Assembly (NCBI RefSeq): GCF_028281565.1
Contig: NZ_JANQJQ010000016.1
Location: forward strand, 124,001 to 188,000
DNA from: Seonamhaeicola sp.
GTDB lineage: Bacteria > Bacteroidota > Bacteroidia > Flavobacteriales > Flavobacteriaceae
Direction of reading: 5' to 3'
Length of the DNA: 64,000 bases
Translations under genes and position numbers: made by a program
The notes under the pieces: model-generated
What the model saw: the letters and a program-made list of their open reading frames with translations, nothing else
Database searches by the model: none
What the model was told of the DNA's origin: nothing
Shown here: positions 9,122 to 18,548 of the stretch, one piece after another
Position numbering within the stretch: the stretch's first letter is position 1
Layout: the number at the start of each line of letters is the position of its first letter

Positions 9122-11026
9122 ATGGCAACAACGTACCAAACACCCGGAGTTTACATAGAGGAAATTGTAAAGTTTCCCCCGTCGGTGGCTCAAGTAGAAA
9201 CGGCTATTCCTGCCTTTATCGGCTATACGGAAAAAGCAACGAAAAAAGAAGATGGCGATTTAAATAATGTTCCTAAGCGCATTACTTCCATGCTGGAGTA
9301 TGAAACCTATTTTGGGAATGCCCTGAAAGAAACGGACATCGCCGTTACAGTGGTAGATAGTGACGTGATAACCGTTACCGCACCACCTGAGGATAAAAGA
9401 TCACCTTTTTTAATGTATTACTCCATGCAGATGTATTTTGCCAATGGTGGAGGCCCCTGTTACATTGTTTCAGTTGGTCAATATGGAGGGACGGTTGCTC
9501 CGGCAACATTAGTGAACCTTAATAATCTAAAGGCTGGCCTGGCTGCCATTAGAAAGGAAGATGAGCCAACGTTACTTCTTTTTCCGGATGCCACTTCATT
9601 ATTGAGTGATGGTGATTTTTATGCCATTTATGGTGATGCTTTAACGCAATGTAATGAGTTACAGGATCGTTTTACAATAATTGATACCTATTCTGATGCG
9701 GAATATGAAGATGACACGTCCAATGACGTGGACCCGATAGCTGCCCTTAGAACTAAAATAAGCCTGGAAAAAGACTATCTGAAGTATGGTGCCGTTTATT
9801 ATCCTTTTTTGGAAACCATTTTAGACTATGTCTATGATGACGCCCAGATAGATGTTACCCAGCAATCAACAAATCCCGATGATATTAAGCAAAAAGCACA
9901 GGATATTGCTGACGGCATTGATACCGGTGAATTTGACAGTGCTAAATTTGACACTTTGGAGGCTGAAATAACAGCCGTTTCAGGAGCCGATGCAGCCGAG
10001 ACAAATACCCTGGCAGTGGCATTCGTTCCTGCAGTAAAAAGTAAGATCGATACTTTTAAAACCTTGGTGAAGGGTGTGGTTACCGATTTGGAATCGGTTG
10101 TTGCCCTGGGCAAGCTGCATAATGCAGATGCTGAAGCAAACCTTTTGGATACCTGGGCTACAGACGAGATGGAACAGGCCCACCTGGATTTGAGTAAGGC
10201 CATAGACAGGTTGAACCTGGATGATACGAAAACAAAGATTCTCAATGAGATCACTACCACAAAAGCTGCTATCGATGCTATTAAAACAAAGTTGGATACG
10301 TTGAAAGCTTCCGGAGAATTATTTAACCTTATTGGGGCTTTGCCGGGAGCCGGAGCGACTTCAACCACGGTTAAATTAGACACCCTGGAATCAGGTAATA
10401 ACCAATTGTTCAATAGAATAAAAGCAGAAATAGGATTACTGCCGGTAAAATTACCACCAAGCACAACCATGGCAGGTGTATATGCCAGGGTTGATAGTGA
10501 TCGTGGCGTATGGAAAGCCCCGGCAAATGTGGGATTAAGTTATGTAACCAAACCCTCTGTGGTGGTTTCCCATGAAGACCAAAAGGATTATAATGTAGAT
10601 AAAGTAGCCGGTAAATCTGTAAACGCTATCAGGACCTTTACCGGTAAAGGTGTACTTGTCTGGGGGGCCAGAACTCTGGCCGGAAATGATCTGGAATGGC
10701 GTTATGTATCTGTACGACGCTTTTTTAATATGGCCGAAGAGTCCATTAAAAAAGCAACCGAACAATTCGTTTTTGAACCGAATGACAGGAATACCTGGGT
10801 TCGCGTTAAGGCCATGATCAACAATTTCCTCACTTTACAATGGCGCGCAGGAGCCCTGGCGGGTCCAACCCCAGAAAAAGCCTTCTACGTGAGTGTAGGC
10901 CTGGGAGAAACCATGACGGCACTTGACATTCTGGAAGGAAATATGATCATTGAAATTGGGCTGGCTGTAGTAAGACCGGCGGAATTTATTGTATTAAAAT
11001 TCTCTCATAAAATGCAAGAAGTATAA
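9122..11026 (+). CDS. Contractile tail sheath protein with large helical insertion
   Basis: A 634-residue sheath subunit that would polymerise around the inner tube and contract to drive it into a target. The N-terminal arm TYQTPGVYIEEI and the segment AFIGYTEKA are classic. The C-terminal core (about 540-634) has WVRVKAMINNFLTLQW and ends in the C-terminal arm FSHKMQEV. Between residues about 240 and 440 lies a roughly 200-residue helical, Ala/Asp/Lys-rich insertion, after which the core resumes at LPPSTTMAGVYARVD. Afp and PVC encode three sheath paralogs; only one is encoded here, so the sheath would be homopolymeric, and the insertion would lie on the outer surface. Confidence 0.95.
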   Translation: MATTYQTPGVYIEEIVKFPPSVAQVETAIPAFIGYTEKATKKEDGDLNNVPKRITSMLEYETYFGNALKETDIAVTVVDSDVITVTAPPEDKRSPFLMYYSMQMYFANGGGPCYIVSVGQYGGTVAPATLVNLNNLKAGLAAIRKEDEPTLLLFPDATSLLSDGDFYAIYGDALTQCNELQDRFTIIDTYSDAEYEDDTSNDVDPIAALRTKISLEKDYLKYGAVYYPFLETILDYVYDDAQIDVTQQSTNPDDIKQKAQDIADGIDTGEFDSAKFDTLEAEITAVSGADAAETNTLAVAFVPAVKSKIDTFKTLVKGVVTDLESVVALGKLHNADAEANLLDTWATDEMEQAHLDLSKAIDRLNLDDTKTKILNEITTTKAAIDAIKTKLDTLKASGELFNLIGALPGAGATSTTVKLDTLESGNNQLFNRIKAEIGLLPVKLPPSTTMAGVYARVDSDRGVWKAPANVGLSYVTKPSVVVSHEDQKDYNVDKVAGKSVNAIRTFTGKGVLVWGARTLAGNDLEWRYVSVRRFFNMAEESIKKATEQFVFEPNDRNTWVRVKAMINNFLTLQWRAGALAGPTPEKAFYVSVGLGETMTALDILEGNMIIEIGLAVVRPAEFIVLKFSHKMQEV

Positions 11027-11060
11027 CTAAACGATTCAGTAATTAAAAATCACAAAAATC

Positions 11061-11504
11061 ATGGCAACAGCATATGCATTACCAAAATTCCATTTTAAGG
11101 TCACTTTTGGAGATACCGAATTTAATTGCACCGAAGTTTCCGGACTCGATTTCGAAAGAGAGATCATAGAGTACCGGGGCGGTGCCGATAACGAATATCA
11201 TAAAACAAAACAGCCTGGTTTGGCCAAGTATAGTAATATTACGATAAAGCGCGGAACCTTTGCTGATAAGAGCAAAGAGTTTTATAGCCAATGGGTTAAA
11301 ACCGTTTATTTTCAGGAAGGTGAAGAAGAATTCCGTGGCGATTTAACCATTAGTATGCTCGACGAAAAACACGAGGCTGTAGTTAGTTGGAAGGCAGAAC
11401 GGGCTTATATAACCAAGATACAGTCCACAGATCTGAAGGCTGATGGGAACGAGATCGCCATTGAAACTGCAGAATTTGTTCACGAAAAACTGTCCTTATT
11501 ATAA
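11061..11504 (+). CDS. eCIS inner tube protein (Pvc1-like)
   Basis: A 147-residue member of the phage tail tube (gp19/Hcp-like) family. It begins ATAYALPKFHFKVTFGD and has the central YRGGADNEYHKTKQPG and ITIKRGTF motifs that define tube subunits of PVC-like systems. Hexameric rings of this protein would stack into the needle whose lumen carries cargo. Its stop overlaps the next start by one base (TAATG), consistent with translational coupling to the second tube protein. Confidence 0.95.
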   Translation: MATAYALPKFHFKVTFGDTEFNCTEVSGLDFEREIIEYRGGADNEYHKTKQPGLAKYSNITIKRGTFADKSKEFYSQWVKTVYFQEGEEEFRGDLTISMLDEKHEAVVSWKAERAYITKIQSTDLKADGNEIAIETAEFVHEKLSLL

Positions 11505-11956
11505 TGGCATCCTATTATCCACCTGTAGGCTTTCACTTTAGGGTTGAATTTCCTTCGAATATCGAAGGAGCGGATACAACCAATGATTTTCAATTTCAAT
11601 CGGTTTCCGGTCTTTCAGTAGATATGGAAACCGAAGAGATTGCCGAAGGTGGAGAGAACCGGTTTAAACATCGCATTCCGGTAAGAACCAAATATCCTAA
11701 TCTGGTTTTAAAAAGAGGCATGATGGTTAATTCCGGTCTGATAGAATGGTGTAGAAAAGCACTGGAAAATTTCGAGATCGTTCCTGTTGATATCATTGTC
11801 AAGTTACTCAATGAAAAGCACGAACCCTTGCAAAGTTGGAATGTGATTCATGCCTACCCGGTAAAATGGGATGTTGGAGACTTTAATGCCGAAGAGAACA
11901 AACTCGTCATTGAAACACTTGAATTATCGTATAACTATTTCAAAATTTTAAGCTAA
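11504..11956 (+). CDS. Second eCIS tube protein (Pvc5-like tube initiator)
   Basis: A 150-residue homolog of the preceding tube protein with the variant start YYPPVGFHFRVEF and the pattern VSGLSVDMETEEI...GGENRF. Pvc5-type paralogs form the first ring connecting tube to spike and baseplate. The loop WCRKALENFEIVPVDI differs from the main tube subunit. It overlaps both neighbours through TAATG junctions, so three genes in a row are translationally coupled. Confidence 0.9.
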   Translation: MASYYPPVGFHFRVEFPSNIEGADTTNDFQFQSVSGLSVDMETEEIAEGGENRFKHRIPVRTKYPNLVLKRGMMVNSGLIEWCRKALENFEIVPVDIIVKLLNEKHEPLQSWNVIHAYPVKWDVGDFNAEENKLVIETLELSYNYFKILS

Positions 11957-12123
11957 TGCCCATAGAGATCAAGGAATTGCACATAAAGATCAATGTTGAT
12001 GAAGGGGCTAATCGTGGCAACAATGCCTCCGAAGGCGGAGCATCGGCTACTTCAAAAGCCGATATTATTGCTACCTGCATTGAAGAGGTTATGTACATTT
12101 TGGAAAAACAGAAACAACGCTAG
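11956..12123 (+). CDS. Small DUF5908-like eCIS protein
   Basis: A 55-residue gene beginning MPIEIKELHIKINV, with ATG 11956-11958 overlapping the stop of the second tube gene and ending TAG 12121-12123. DUF5908-type proteins with this MPIEIKEL opening occur between tube and LysM genes in Bacteroidota eCIS clusters. After a Gly/Ser/Ala-rich stretch, the C-terminal half is a single predicted helix (IIATCIEEVMYILEKQKQR). The role is unknown; a minor baseplate or assembly factor is likely. The one-base overlap and 12-bp gap to the next gene support that it is real. Confidence 0.75.
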   Translation: MPIEIKELHIKINVDEGANRGNNASEGGASATSKADIIATCIEEVMYILEKQKQR

Positions 12124-12135
12124 TAATGTATCATT

Positions 12136-12861
12136 ATGAGTGAAGGGAAATTACAAAAGCTGGTTATCCGCTGTTTTAAGGATGAAAAATTTAAGGAGGA
12201 GATCACCGATCTGAAATATACGGCGCTGCTAAACCCTGAAAAATACTCACAAACCTTTAAAACAGAGTACAAAAAAGAGCAGGCCTCCGGTAATAGTGCC
12301 ACGGATCCGAAGTTTACACGATCGCTGCCTACCGATCTGGATTTTGAATTCCTCTTTGATAGAACCGGGGTTATTGTGCACTATGGCGATGACCCTGAAG
12401 CCAGTGACGATGACATTGTGTATAAAGACCAGGGCAATGGTATCATTGATGATATTGAGAATTTCAAGAAAGCGGTTTTCGATTATAATGGCGATAAGCA
12501 TAAACCCAATTATTTATTGGTATGCTGGGGAAATTTGGCGTTTAAAGGGATTTTAACCGAACTAAATATCGAATACAAGCTTTTCAAGCCGGATGGAACA
12601 CCCATCAGAGCTATAGCCAAAGTAAAGTTCATTTCCCATAAGGAGGCGGAAAGGAGAGCTGCGGAAGAAAACAATCAATCGCCTGATCTCACACATTATC
12701 GCAAGGTTAAAGAAGGGGATACCCTCGCACTGATGACACATAGGATCTACGGTGATTCCAAGTATTACCTGGAGGTAGCCAGAGCTAATAATATTATCAA
12801 TTTCAGAAAGTTGACACCGGGACAGGAATTAATCTTTCCGCCGTTAAAAAAGACATCTTAA
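12136..12861 (+). CDS. LysM-containing eCIS tube/spike adaptor (Pvc7-like)
   Basis: A 241-residue protein. Residues 1-170 match the CIS tube-protein/gp53-like baseplate fold (EGKLQKLVIRCF at the start, FLFDRTG and LLVCWGNLAFKGILTEL in the middle). Residues about 188-238 form a LysM domain (VKEGDTLALMTHRIYGD ... LTPGQELIFPP). In PVC-like particles this component links the initiator tube ring to the spike; LysM here is structural rather than a secreted wall-binding module. It abuts the spike gene directly (stop 12859-12861, start 12862). Confidence 0.88.
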   Translation: MSEGKLQKLVIRCFKDEKFKEEITDLKYTALLNPEKYSQTFKTEYKKEQASGNSATDPKFTRSLPTDLDFEFLFDRTGVIVHYGDDPEASDDDIVYKDQGNGIIDDIENFKKAVFDYNGDKHKPNYLLVCWGNLAFKGILTELNIEYKLFKPDGTPIRAIAKVKFISHKEAERRAAEENNQSPDLTHYRKVKEGDTLALMTHRIYGDSKYYLEVARANNIINFRKLTPGQELIFPPLKKTS

Positions 12862-14607
12862 ATGAACAATAGCGATATCATACAAACCTCAAAAAGTGCT
12901 GATCTCATTACCCATAAGATACTGATCGAAGGGGATGAGCTTTCAAACATCTATCAGGTTAAGAGTATTGTTGTTAACAGAGAAGTAAACAGGATACCCT
13001 CGGCACAGATCGTGTTGATCGATGGCGAAGCTGCGGTGCGCGATTTTAAATTGAGCAATGAAGCTTTTCTGATTCCGGGCAAAGAAGTTGAAATAACCGC
13101 TGGATACCATTCTGATGAAGAAACCATTTTTAAAGGCATTGTTATCAGGCATAATTTAAGGATCCGGGAAAACAGCTCCCAGCTTATTATTGAATGCAAG
13201 GATGAAGCCGTAAAGATGACCATTGGCAGGAAGAGCAAATACTTTTACGATAGTAAAGACAGTGACATCTTCGAGCAGTTAATAGGGGATTATGGCCTTT
13301 CGAAGGAAGTAGAGGCCACAACACATACGCATCAGGAGCTTGTACAATACAATGCTTCCGATTGGGATTTTATGATCTCCAGGGCCCAGGCCAACGGCAA
13401 ACTGTGTTTTATAGACGACGGAAAAGTAACCGTTGCCAAGCCTAATGTAGAGCAACCTGAGATTGAGACTGTGACTTTTGGTGCCACCCTTCTGGATTTT
13501 GACGCCGAGATCGATGCACGTCATCAGGTCCAAAAGGTGTCTTCCTATGGATGGAATCACGCAGACCAGGAATTGCTGGAAATTGAAGGGACTGATCCGG
13601 GCGTGTCACTAAACGGGAATTTGTCGAATGCCGATCTGAATGCTGTGATCGGGTTGGAGAATTTGGAATTACGACATGGCGGTGCTATAACCGATGCGGA
13701 ATTACAGGAATGGGCTAACGGTAAGTGGTTGTTTCAACAATTGGCAAAAGTACGTGGCAGGGTACGGTTTCAGGGTATTCCTGCTGTAAAACCTAATACC
13801 ATTTTAAAGTTGGAAGGAGTAGGTGACCGCTTTAACGGTAAAGCCTACGTTACCGCCATACAACATACGATTACAGAAGGAAACTGGACCGTAAATGCAC
13901 AGTTTGGATTAAACCCCGAATGGTTTTCCGAAACCTTCGATATTAGTGCCCAGCCTGCTTCGGGCCTGTTACCGGCTATTAACGGTTTACAGGTAGGGAT
14001 CGTTTCACAACTCCAGGATGATCCCGATGGAGAAGACCGTATTTTAGTACAGATCCCCATAATTGATAACGAGGAGCAGGGTATCTGGTGCCGGGTAGCG
14101 TCTCTGGATGCAGGAGATAGCCGGGGCGCCTTTTTTCGTCCTGAAATTGAAGATGAGGTTATTGTAGGTTTTATAAATGAAGACCCCAACGAAGCTGTGG
14201 TCCTGGGCATGTTGCACAGTAGTGCAAAACCGGCCCCCATTACAGCCGCCGATGACAATCATGAAAAGGGCTTTGTGACCAGAAGCGAAATGAAGATCCT
14301 GTTTGATGACGATAAAAAGACACTGAATATATCGACCCCTGTGGGGAAGAAAATTTCACTCGATGAAGATGCCGGAACCATTGTTATAGAAGATGATCAT
14401 TCCAATAAGATCACTCTGGACAGTAATGGCATCCTTATGGAAAGCCAGGGGAATATAGATTTAAAGGCATCAGGAGATGTCAATATAGAAGGAACAAATG
14501 TTAATCTTAAAGCCAGTGCCTCATTTAAAGCGGAGGGATCGGCAGGCGCCGAAGTTTCAACATCAGCTACTGCCATTTTAAAGGGATCGCTGGTACAAAT
14601 AAATTAA
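12862..14607 (+). CDS. VgrG-like spike protein (Pvc8-like)
   Basis: A 581-residue trimeric spike. The N-terminal gp27/phage late control D part spans about 1-350 (VNREVNRIPSAQIVLIDG, then a GYHSDEETIFKGIVIRH strand). The OB-like gp5 part follows at about 375-460 (VGIVSQLQDDPDGEDRILVQIP), and a Gly/Ser/Ala beta-prism forms the C-terminus. No additional catalytic domain is attached, so it is a plain spike rather than an evolved effector. It precedes the PAAR gene by 3 bp, which would cap its tip. Confidence 0.93.
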   Translation: MNNSDIIQTSKSADLITHKILIEGDELSNIYQVKSIVVNREVNRIPSAQIVLIDGEAAVRDFKLSNEAFLIPGKEVEITAGYHSDEETIFKGIVIRHNLRIRENSSQLIIECKDEAVKMTIGRKSKYFYDSKDSDIFEQLIGDYGLSKEVEATTHTHQELVQYNASDWDFMISRAQANGKLCFIDDGKVTVAKPNVEQPEIETVTFGATLLDFDAEIDARHQVQKVSSYGWNHADQELLEIEGTDPGVSLNGNLSNADLNAVIGLENLELRHGGAITDAELQEWANGKWLFQQLAKVRGRVRFQGIPAVKPNTILKLEGVGDRFNGKAYVTAIQHTITEGNWTVNAQFGLNPEWFSETFDISAQPASGLLPAINGLQVGIVSQLQDDPDGEDRILVQIPIIDNEEQGIWCRVASLDAGDSRGAFFRPEIEDEVIVGFINEDPNEAVVLGMLHSSAKPAPITAADDNHEKGFVTRSEMKILFDDDKKTLNISTPVGKKISLDEDAGTIVIEDDHSNKITLDSNGILMESQGNIDLKASGDVNIEGTNVNLKASASFKAEGSAGAEVSTSATAILKGSLVQIN

Positions 14608-14610
14608 AGT

Positions 14611-14898
14611 ATGGGAGCACCTGCAGCGCGAATATCCGATATGCATGTTTGTCCAATGGTAACCGTTTTGGTTCCCCATGTAGGCGGTCCTATTTCTTTG
14701 GGAGAAGCTACGGTATTAATAGGTAATATGCCGGCAGCCAGGGTAGGTGATATGGCGGTATGTGTCGGCCCCCCGGATTCTATCGTGGCGGGATCAGGAA
14801 CTGTATTTATAGGAGGCATGCCTGCCGCAAGAATGGGAGATTCAACAGCTCACGGCGGAACCATTGTTTCAGGATTACCAACCGTATTAATAGGATAG
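14611..14898 (+). CDS. PAAR-domain spike tip protein
   Basis: A 95-residue protein made almost entirely of a PAAR domain, with MPAARVGDMAVC and MPAARMGDSTAHGG repeats plus His and Cys residues positioned to bind the tip metal ion. It would sharpen the VgrG-like spike. No C-terminal toxin extension is present. It is 3 bp after the spike gene and 1 bp before the gp25-like gene. Confidence 0.95.
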   Translation: MGAPAARISDMHVCPMVTVLVPHVGGPISLGEATVLIGNMPAARVGDMAVCVGPPDSIVAGSGTVFIGGMPAARMGDSTAHGGTIVSGLPTVLIG

Positions 14899-14899
14899 C

Positions 14900-15316
14900 A
14901 TGGAATACAAACAATCATTTTTAGGTACCGGATGGGGCTTTCCCCCGGAATTTGACAGATCACAAAAGGCTTTGAAAACGATCTCGGATGAAGTCGATAT
15001 CAAGAGCAGTCTTCATATCCTGCTAAGTACCAGGCTGGGGGAGCGCGTGATGCTGCCCGATTATGGCTGTAACCTGGATGAGCTTATGTTTGAAAATTTA
15101 AATCGCACCTTGATCACCTATGTTGTTGAGCTTATAAAAACGGCCATTCTGTATCATGAGCCCAGGATCGATGTTATAAAGATTGATATTTCCGAAACAG
15201 ACCCGCTTGAAGGGATGTTGCACATAGCCATCGAATACCTTATAAGGGCTACAAACTCAAGACATAATGTGGTGTTCCCATTCTATAAAGAGGAAGGCAC
15301 AAACATTATAGTGTAA
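14900..15316 (+). CDS. gp25-like baseplate protein (Pvc9-like)
   Basis: A 138-residue GPW/gp25-family protein. It carries LSTRLGERVMLPDYGCNLDELMFENL, the classic gp25 core, near residues 47-72. gp25 proteins nucleate sheath assembly at the baseplate. Length and position between PAAR and gpJ-like genes match PVC-like clusters. Confidence 0.93.
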   Translation: MEYKQSFLGTGWGFPPEFDRSQKALKTISDEVDIKSSLHILLSTRLGERVMLPDYGCNLDELMFENLNRTLITYVVELIKTAILYHEPRIDVIKIDISETDPLEGMLHIAIEYLIRATNSRHNVVFPFYKEEGTNIIV

Positions 15317-15326
15317 ACAAATATGT

Positions 15327-18300
15327 ATGAGCAACTGCAATGACATAGATACTATTTTAAGGCGAAACGGAACCGACCAGCCGCAGCGCTTTTTGGCCGA
15401 TCTGGATCCGCAGAATCTGGAACTTCATGATTTTGATATAGAAGATTGGATATTATTTACTTACAATTTCGCCCAACATGTCAATTATTTTGATGTTACT
15501 GACGATGCAGCAGCTTTTGATAACTGGCAGGATCTTTTCAATTATTTTGAGCTTTCCGGCAGTAGTATCCCGCTCAGGAACAGTTACAAGTATAAAAAGA
15601 TCAAAGCATCCATTAAGCAGACTATTGCCCAATATAAGACAGATGGTAATCTCACACCACATTTAACGCTTTTTATTTGTTTTTTACACCTGTTGGAAGC
15701 ATCCAAAAAACGCTTTAACAGCCTGACTAAAAGACATCTGGACTTCTATTATAATGAAGTATTAAAGGTTAAAAGGAATGATCCAGCACCGGATCAGGTG
15801 CACGTTATTTTCGAGTTAGCTAAAAAAAGCCTTGAGCAGCAAATTGTAGCTGATACCGCCTTAAACGGAAACAAGGATAAGCAGGGCAACCAGATGATCT
15901 ACAAGACCGGCGAAGAACTTATTGTCAACAAAACCAGTGTAGCCGCCTTAAAGAGTGTTTATAATGATATTGATTTAAAGGAATTAAAGGTGAGTCAGGT
16001 GGCCAATACACTTGATGGTTTTGAAGAGCCCTTACCAGAAGAGAACCCCTATTGGTGGCCGTTTGCGTATACTTCAAAAGAACAGGGTTTTACAGCTTTG
16101 CCAGATGCCATGCTGGGGTTTGCCCTGGCTTCACCCATGTTCAATTTAAAGGAGGGACTAAGAACAGTACAGATAACTATTGATTTCAAGTCGGATGCAT
16201 CTTCAGATCTAAGCAAATTCCCGGCCCCTAAAATAATAGAGATCATATCCCTTTACGGCAGTGGTTCCGAAGGTTGGATAGAGCTGCCGCCACTTGCCGA
16301 AAGTATCACGGTGACCCACAAGGATAATTCCGAAGCAACCTATCAAACGTCAAGCGATAAAAAAGACACTTTAAGCCTTGCTTTTCAACTCGATAAGGAT
16401 ATTGAGGGGCTTTCACATTACAACCCTGAAATTCTGGGGGACAGCTATAATACGGGATTTCCTGTCGTACGTTTTGTTATGGATACAAAACATGAAGCAG
16501 CTTATGACTTTTACAGAGCCCTGGTAAACAGGATTGTTACGAATATTTCAATAACCGTGGATGTCATGGATGCCAAATTATTGAGTATTGAAAACGATTT
16601 TGGGGTATTAAATCCGGGCAAACCTTTTTACCCTTTTACTACCCAACCTATAAAAGGGTCTAACTTTTTTATAGATCATGCAGAACCGTTCTCAAAAGCA
16701 TGGGATAGTTTAAATATCAACCTCCTTTGGAAAAACACACCTGATATTGGATTTGATGAATGGTATGGTGCTTACACCAATCCGCCTGATGATGCATCCT
16801 ATTTTAAGGTCACCACCTGGCTAATGCATAAAGGGGTATGGCAGGAGGATCATGATGCCCAGGAGCTTTTTGCTGTTCTGAAAGACCCTGATACAGGAGA
16901 CCCGGCAGGGTATGAATGTAATATTAAAATTGATAATAGTGGTGATACTTATAACGGTGCTGATACCGCCGGGCCCGTAAAGCTATCACTGCTCAATTCT
17001 TTTTTCCATGAGCAATTCTCAAGTACGTATGCCAGGGCCCTGATCAGCCTTGCAAATGATATAACTTCAGACGATAAAGATATCCCCAATGAACCCTATA
17101 CACCGCTGGTTGAAAGTATATCATTGGATTATACCGCACAGGAATCTAGGACCGTTGTATCACAAACCTTACCTATAGATGAAACCACGCCCCTGGAACC
17201 TGAAAATAGTCTTAGTGCTTATAATAAAAACAGGTTGCAATTATTTCATATACAGGACTTTGGGATGGATGAAGTGCATAATCACTTAAATGTGGTGAAA
17301 CAGGAGAAAGGCATAAAAGACCGGTATGATACAAACACTGTTAATACCCATATATTTCCTAAGTTCTGTGAAGGCGGCTCCCTCTTTATCGGTTTAAAAG
17401 ATGCCAGGCCGCTGCAATCCGTTTCATTGCTTGTACAGGTATTGGAGGGGAGTGAAAATCCGTTGGTAGAGACTTTTAAGGATAATGAAGCTATAGACTG
17501 GGCTGTGTTATGTGATAACAAATGGAAGAGCCTGAAAGATGATATTTTGACCAATACCACTCACAATTTTTTAGTTTCGGGAATTGTTAAATTTAATATC
17601 CCCAGGGAAGCCACGGACACCAATACACGATTCCCAAAAGGTTATATATGGATACGGGCCAGAATGCATAAGGACTATGATGCTGTTTGTAAGGTAATCA
17701 ATATCCATGCACAGGCTGTTCAGGCAGCGTTTGAAAACAATGGTAACGAATTGTCCCAATTGGAAAACGGATTGGTATCCGGGACTATCAAAAAGCTTAT
17801 AACACGTATTCCGCAGATAAAATCGGTATCCCAACCCTATAACTCCTTTGATGGCGTCCCCAAAGAATCTGATGCTGCTTTTTACAGGCGGATCAGTGAG
17901 CGATTAAGACATAAGAACAGGGCGATAAGCCTTTGGGACTATGAGCATTTGATCCTTCAGAAATTTCCCGATATCTATAAGGCCAAATGTTTAAATCACA
18001 CCTACGATCATCACTTTCTTTCTGCCGGGCATGTAACAGTTGTTGTCATTCCCGATACGGTAAACAAAAATGTCTTCGATATCTATCAACCTAGAGTAAG
18101 CCAGGGATTGATAAGTAAAGTAAAAGCCTATATCAACAGTTTAAACACCATGCATGTTACAGCAGATATTGTTAACCCCGATTATGAAGAAGTGAAGGTC
18201 ATACTGGAGGTGCAGTTTCATGAAGGCTATGATGCCAGTTTTTATTCGAAACAAATGGATCAGGATATTATAAAATTCCTGTCCCCATGGGCTTTTGACG

Positions 18301-18548
18301 ACGCTAAAAAAATTGCCTTTGGTGTAGAACTGCATAAAAGTGTTCTGATAGACTATCTTGAAAAACTCGAGTATGTGGATTACCTGCAAAATGTAAGGCT
18401 GGAAAAGGATGGTCAACCTGTAAATAACAGTGTGGCACCATCAAGCCCCAGGGCTATTTTGGTTTCGGCAAAGACGCATACTATTAGTACTGACTTAGAA
18501 AATTGCAAAGGGGAAAAACCTAAAACGCTTGAAGAATGTCCGTCATAA
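15327..18548 (+). CDS. gpJ-like baseplate protein (Pvc11-like)
   Basis: A 1073-residue baseplate wedge component, much longer than phage gpJ but usual for Bacteroidota eCIS. The baseplate J signature lies in the C-terminal third (NSFDGVPKESDAAFYRRISE ... ISLWDYEHLILQKFPDI), followed by ferredoxin-like strands (VILEVQFHEGYDA). The N-terminal 700 residues are a mixed alpha/beta extension. The C-terminal ISTDLENCKGEKPKTLEECPS has three spaced Cys/Pro residues and looks flexible. Its last 13 bases overlap the next gene's start. Confidence 0.88.
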   Translation: MSNCNDIDTILRRNGTDQPQRFLADLDPQNLELHDFDIEDWILFTYNFAQHVNYFDVTDDAAAFDNWQDLFNYFELSGSSIPLRNSYKYKKIKASIKQTIAQYKTDGNLTPHLTLFICFLHLLEASKKRFNSLTKRHLDFYYNEVLKVKRNDPAPDQVHVIFELAKKSLEQQIVADTALNGNKDKQGNQMIYKTGEELIVNKTSVAALKSVYNDIDLKELKVSQVANTLDGFEEPLPEENPYWWPFAYTSKEQGFTALPDAMLGFALASPMFNLKEGLRTVQITIDFKSDASSDLSKFPAPKIIEIISLYGSGSEGWIELPPLAESITVTHKDNSEATYQTSSDKKDTLSLAFQLDKDIEGLSHYNPEILGDSYNTGFPVVRFVMDTKHEAAYDFYRALVNRIVTNISITVDVMDAKLLSIENDFGVLNPGKPFYPFTTQPIKGSNFFIDHAEPFSKAWDSLNINLLWKNTPDIGFDEWYGAYTNPPDDASYFKVTTWLMHKGVWQEDHDAQELFAVLKDPDTGDPAGYECNIKIDNSGDTYNGADTAGPVKLSLLNSFFHEQFSSTYARALISLANDITSDDKDIPNEPYTPLVESISLDYTAQESRTVVSQTLPIDETTPLEPENSLSAYNKNRLQLFHIQDFGMDEVHNHLNVVKQEKGIKDRYDTNTVNTHIFPKFCEGGSLFIGLKDARPLQSVSLLVQVLEGSENPLVETFKDNEAIDWAVLCDNKWKSLKDDILTNTTHNFLVSGIVKFNIPREATDTNTRFPKGYIWIRARMHKDYDAVCKVINIHAQAVQAAFENNGNELSQLENGLVSGTIKKLITRIPQIKSVSQPYNSFDGVPKESDAAFYRRISERLRHKNRAISLWDYEHLILQKFPDIYKAKCLNHTYDHHFLSAGHVTVVVIPDTVNKNVFDIYQPRVSQGLISKVKAYINSLNTMHVTADIVNPDYEEVKVILEVQFHEGYDASFYSKQMDQDIIKFLSPWAFDDAKKIAFGVELHKSVLIDYLEKLEYVDYLQNVRLEKDGQPVNNSVAPSSPRAILVSAKTHTISTDLENCKGEKPKTLEECPS

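Noticed and set aside
9832-10470. A 212-residue open frame on the minus strand inside the sheath gene
   Set aside because: It is antisense to the Ala/Lys-rich sheath insertion, is Ser/Val/Ala-biased as expected of a reverse-frame shadow, and matches no family.
13845-14258. A 137-residue minus-strand frame inside the VgrG-like gene
   Set aside because: Antisense shadow within a strongly supported gene, with no start context or recognisable domain.
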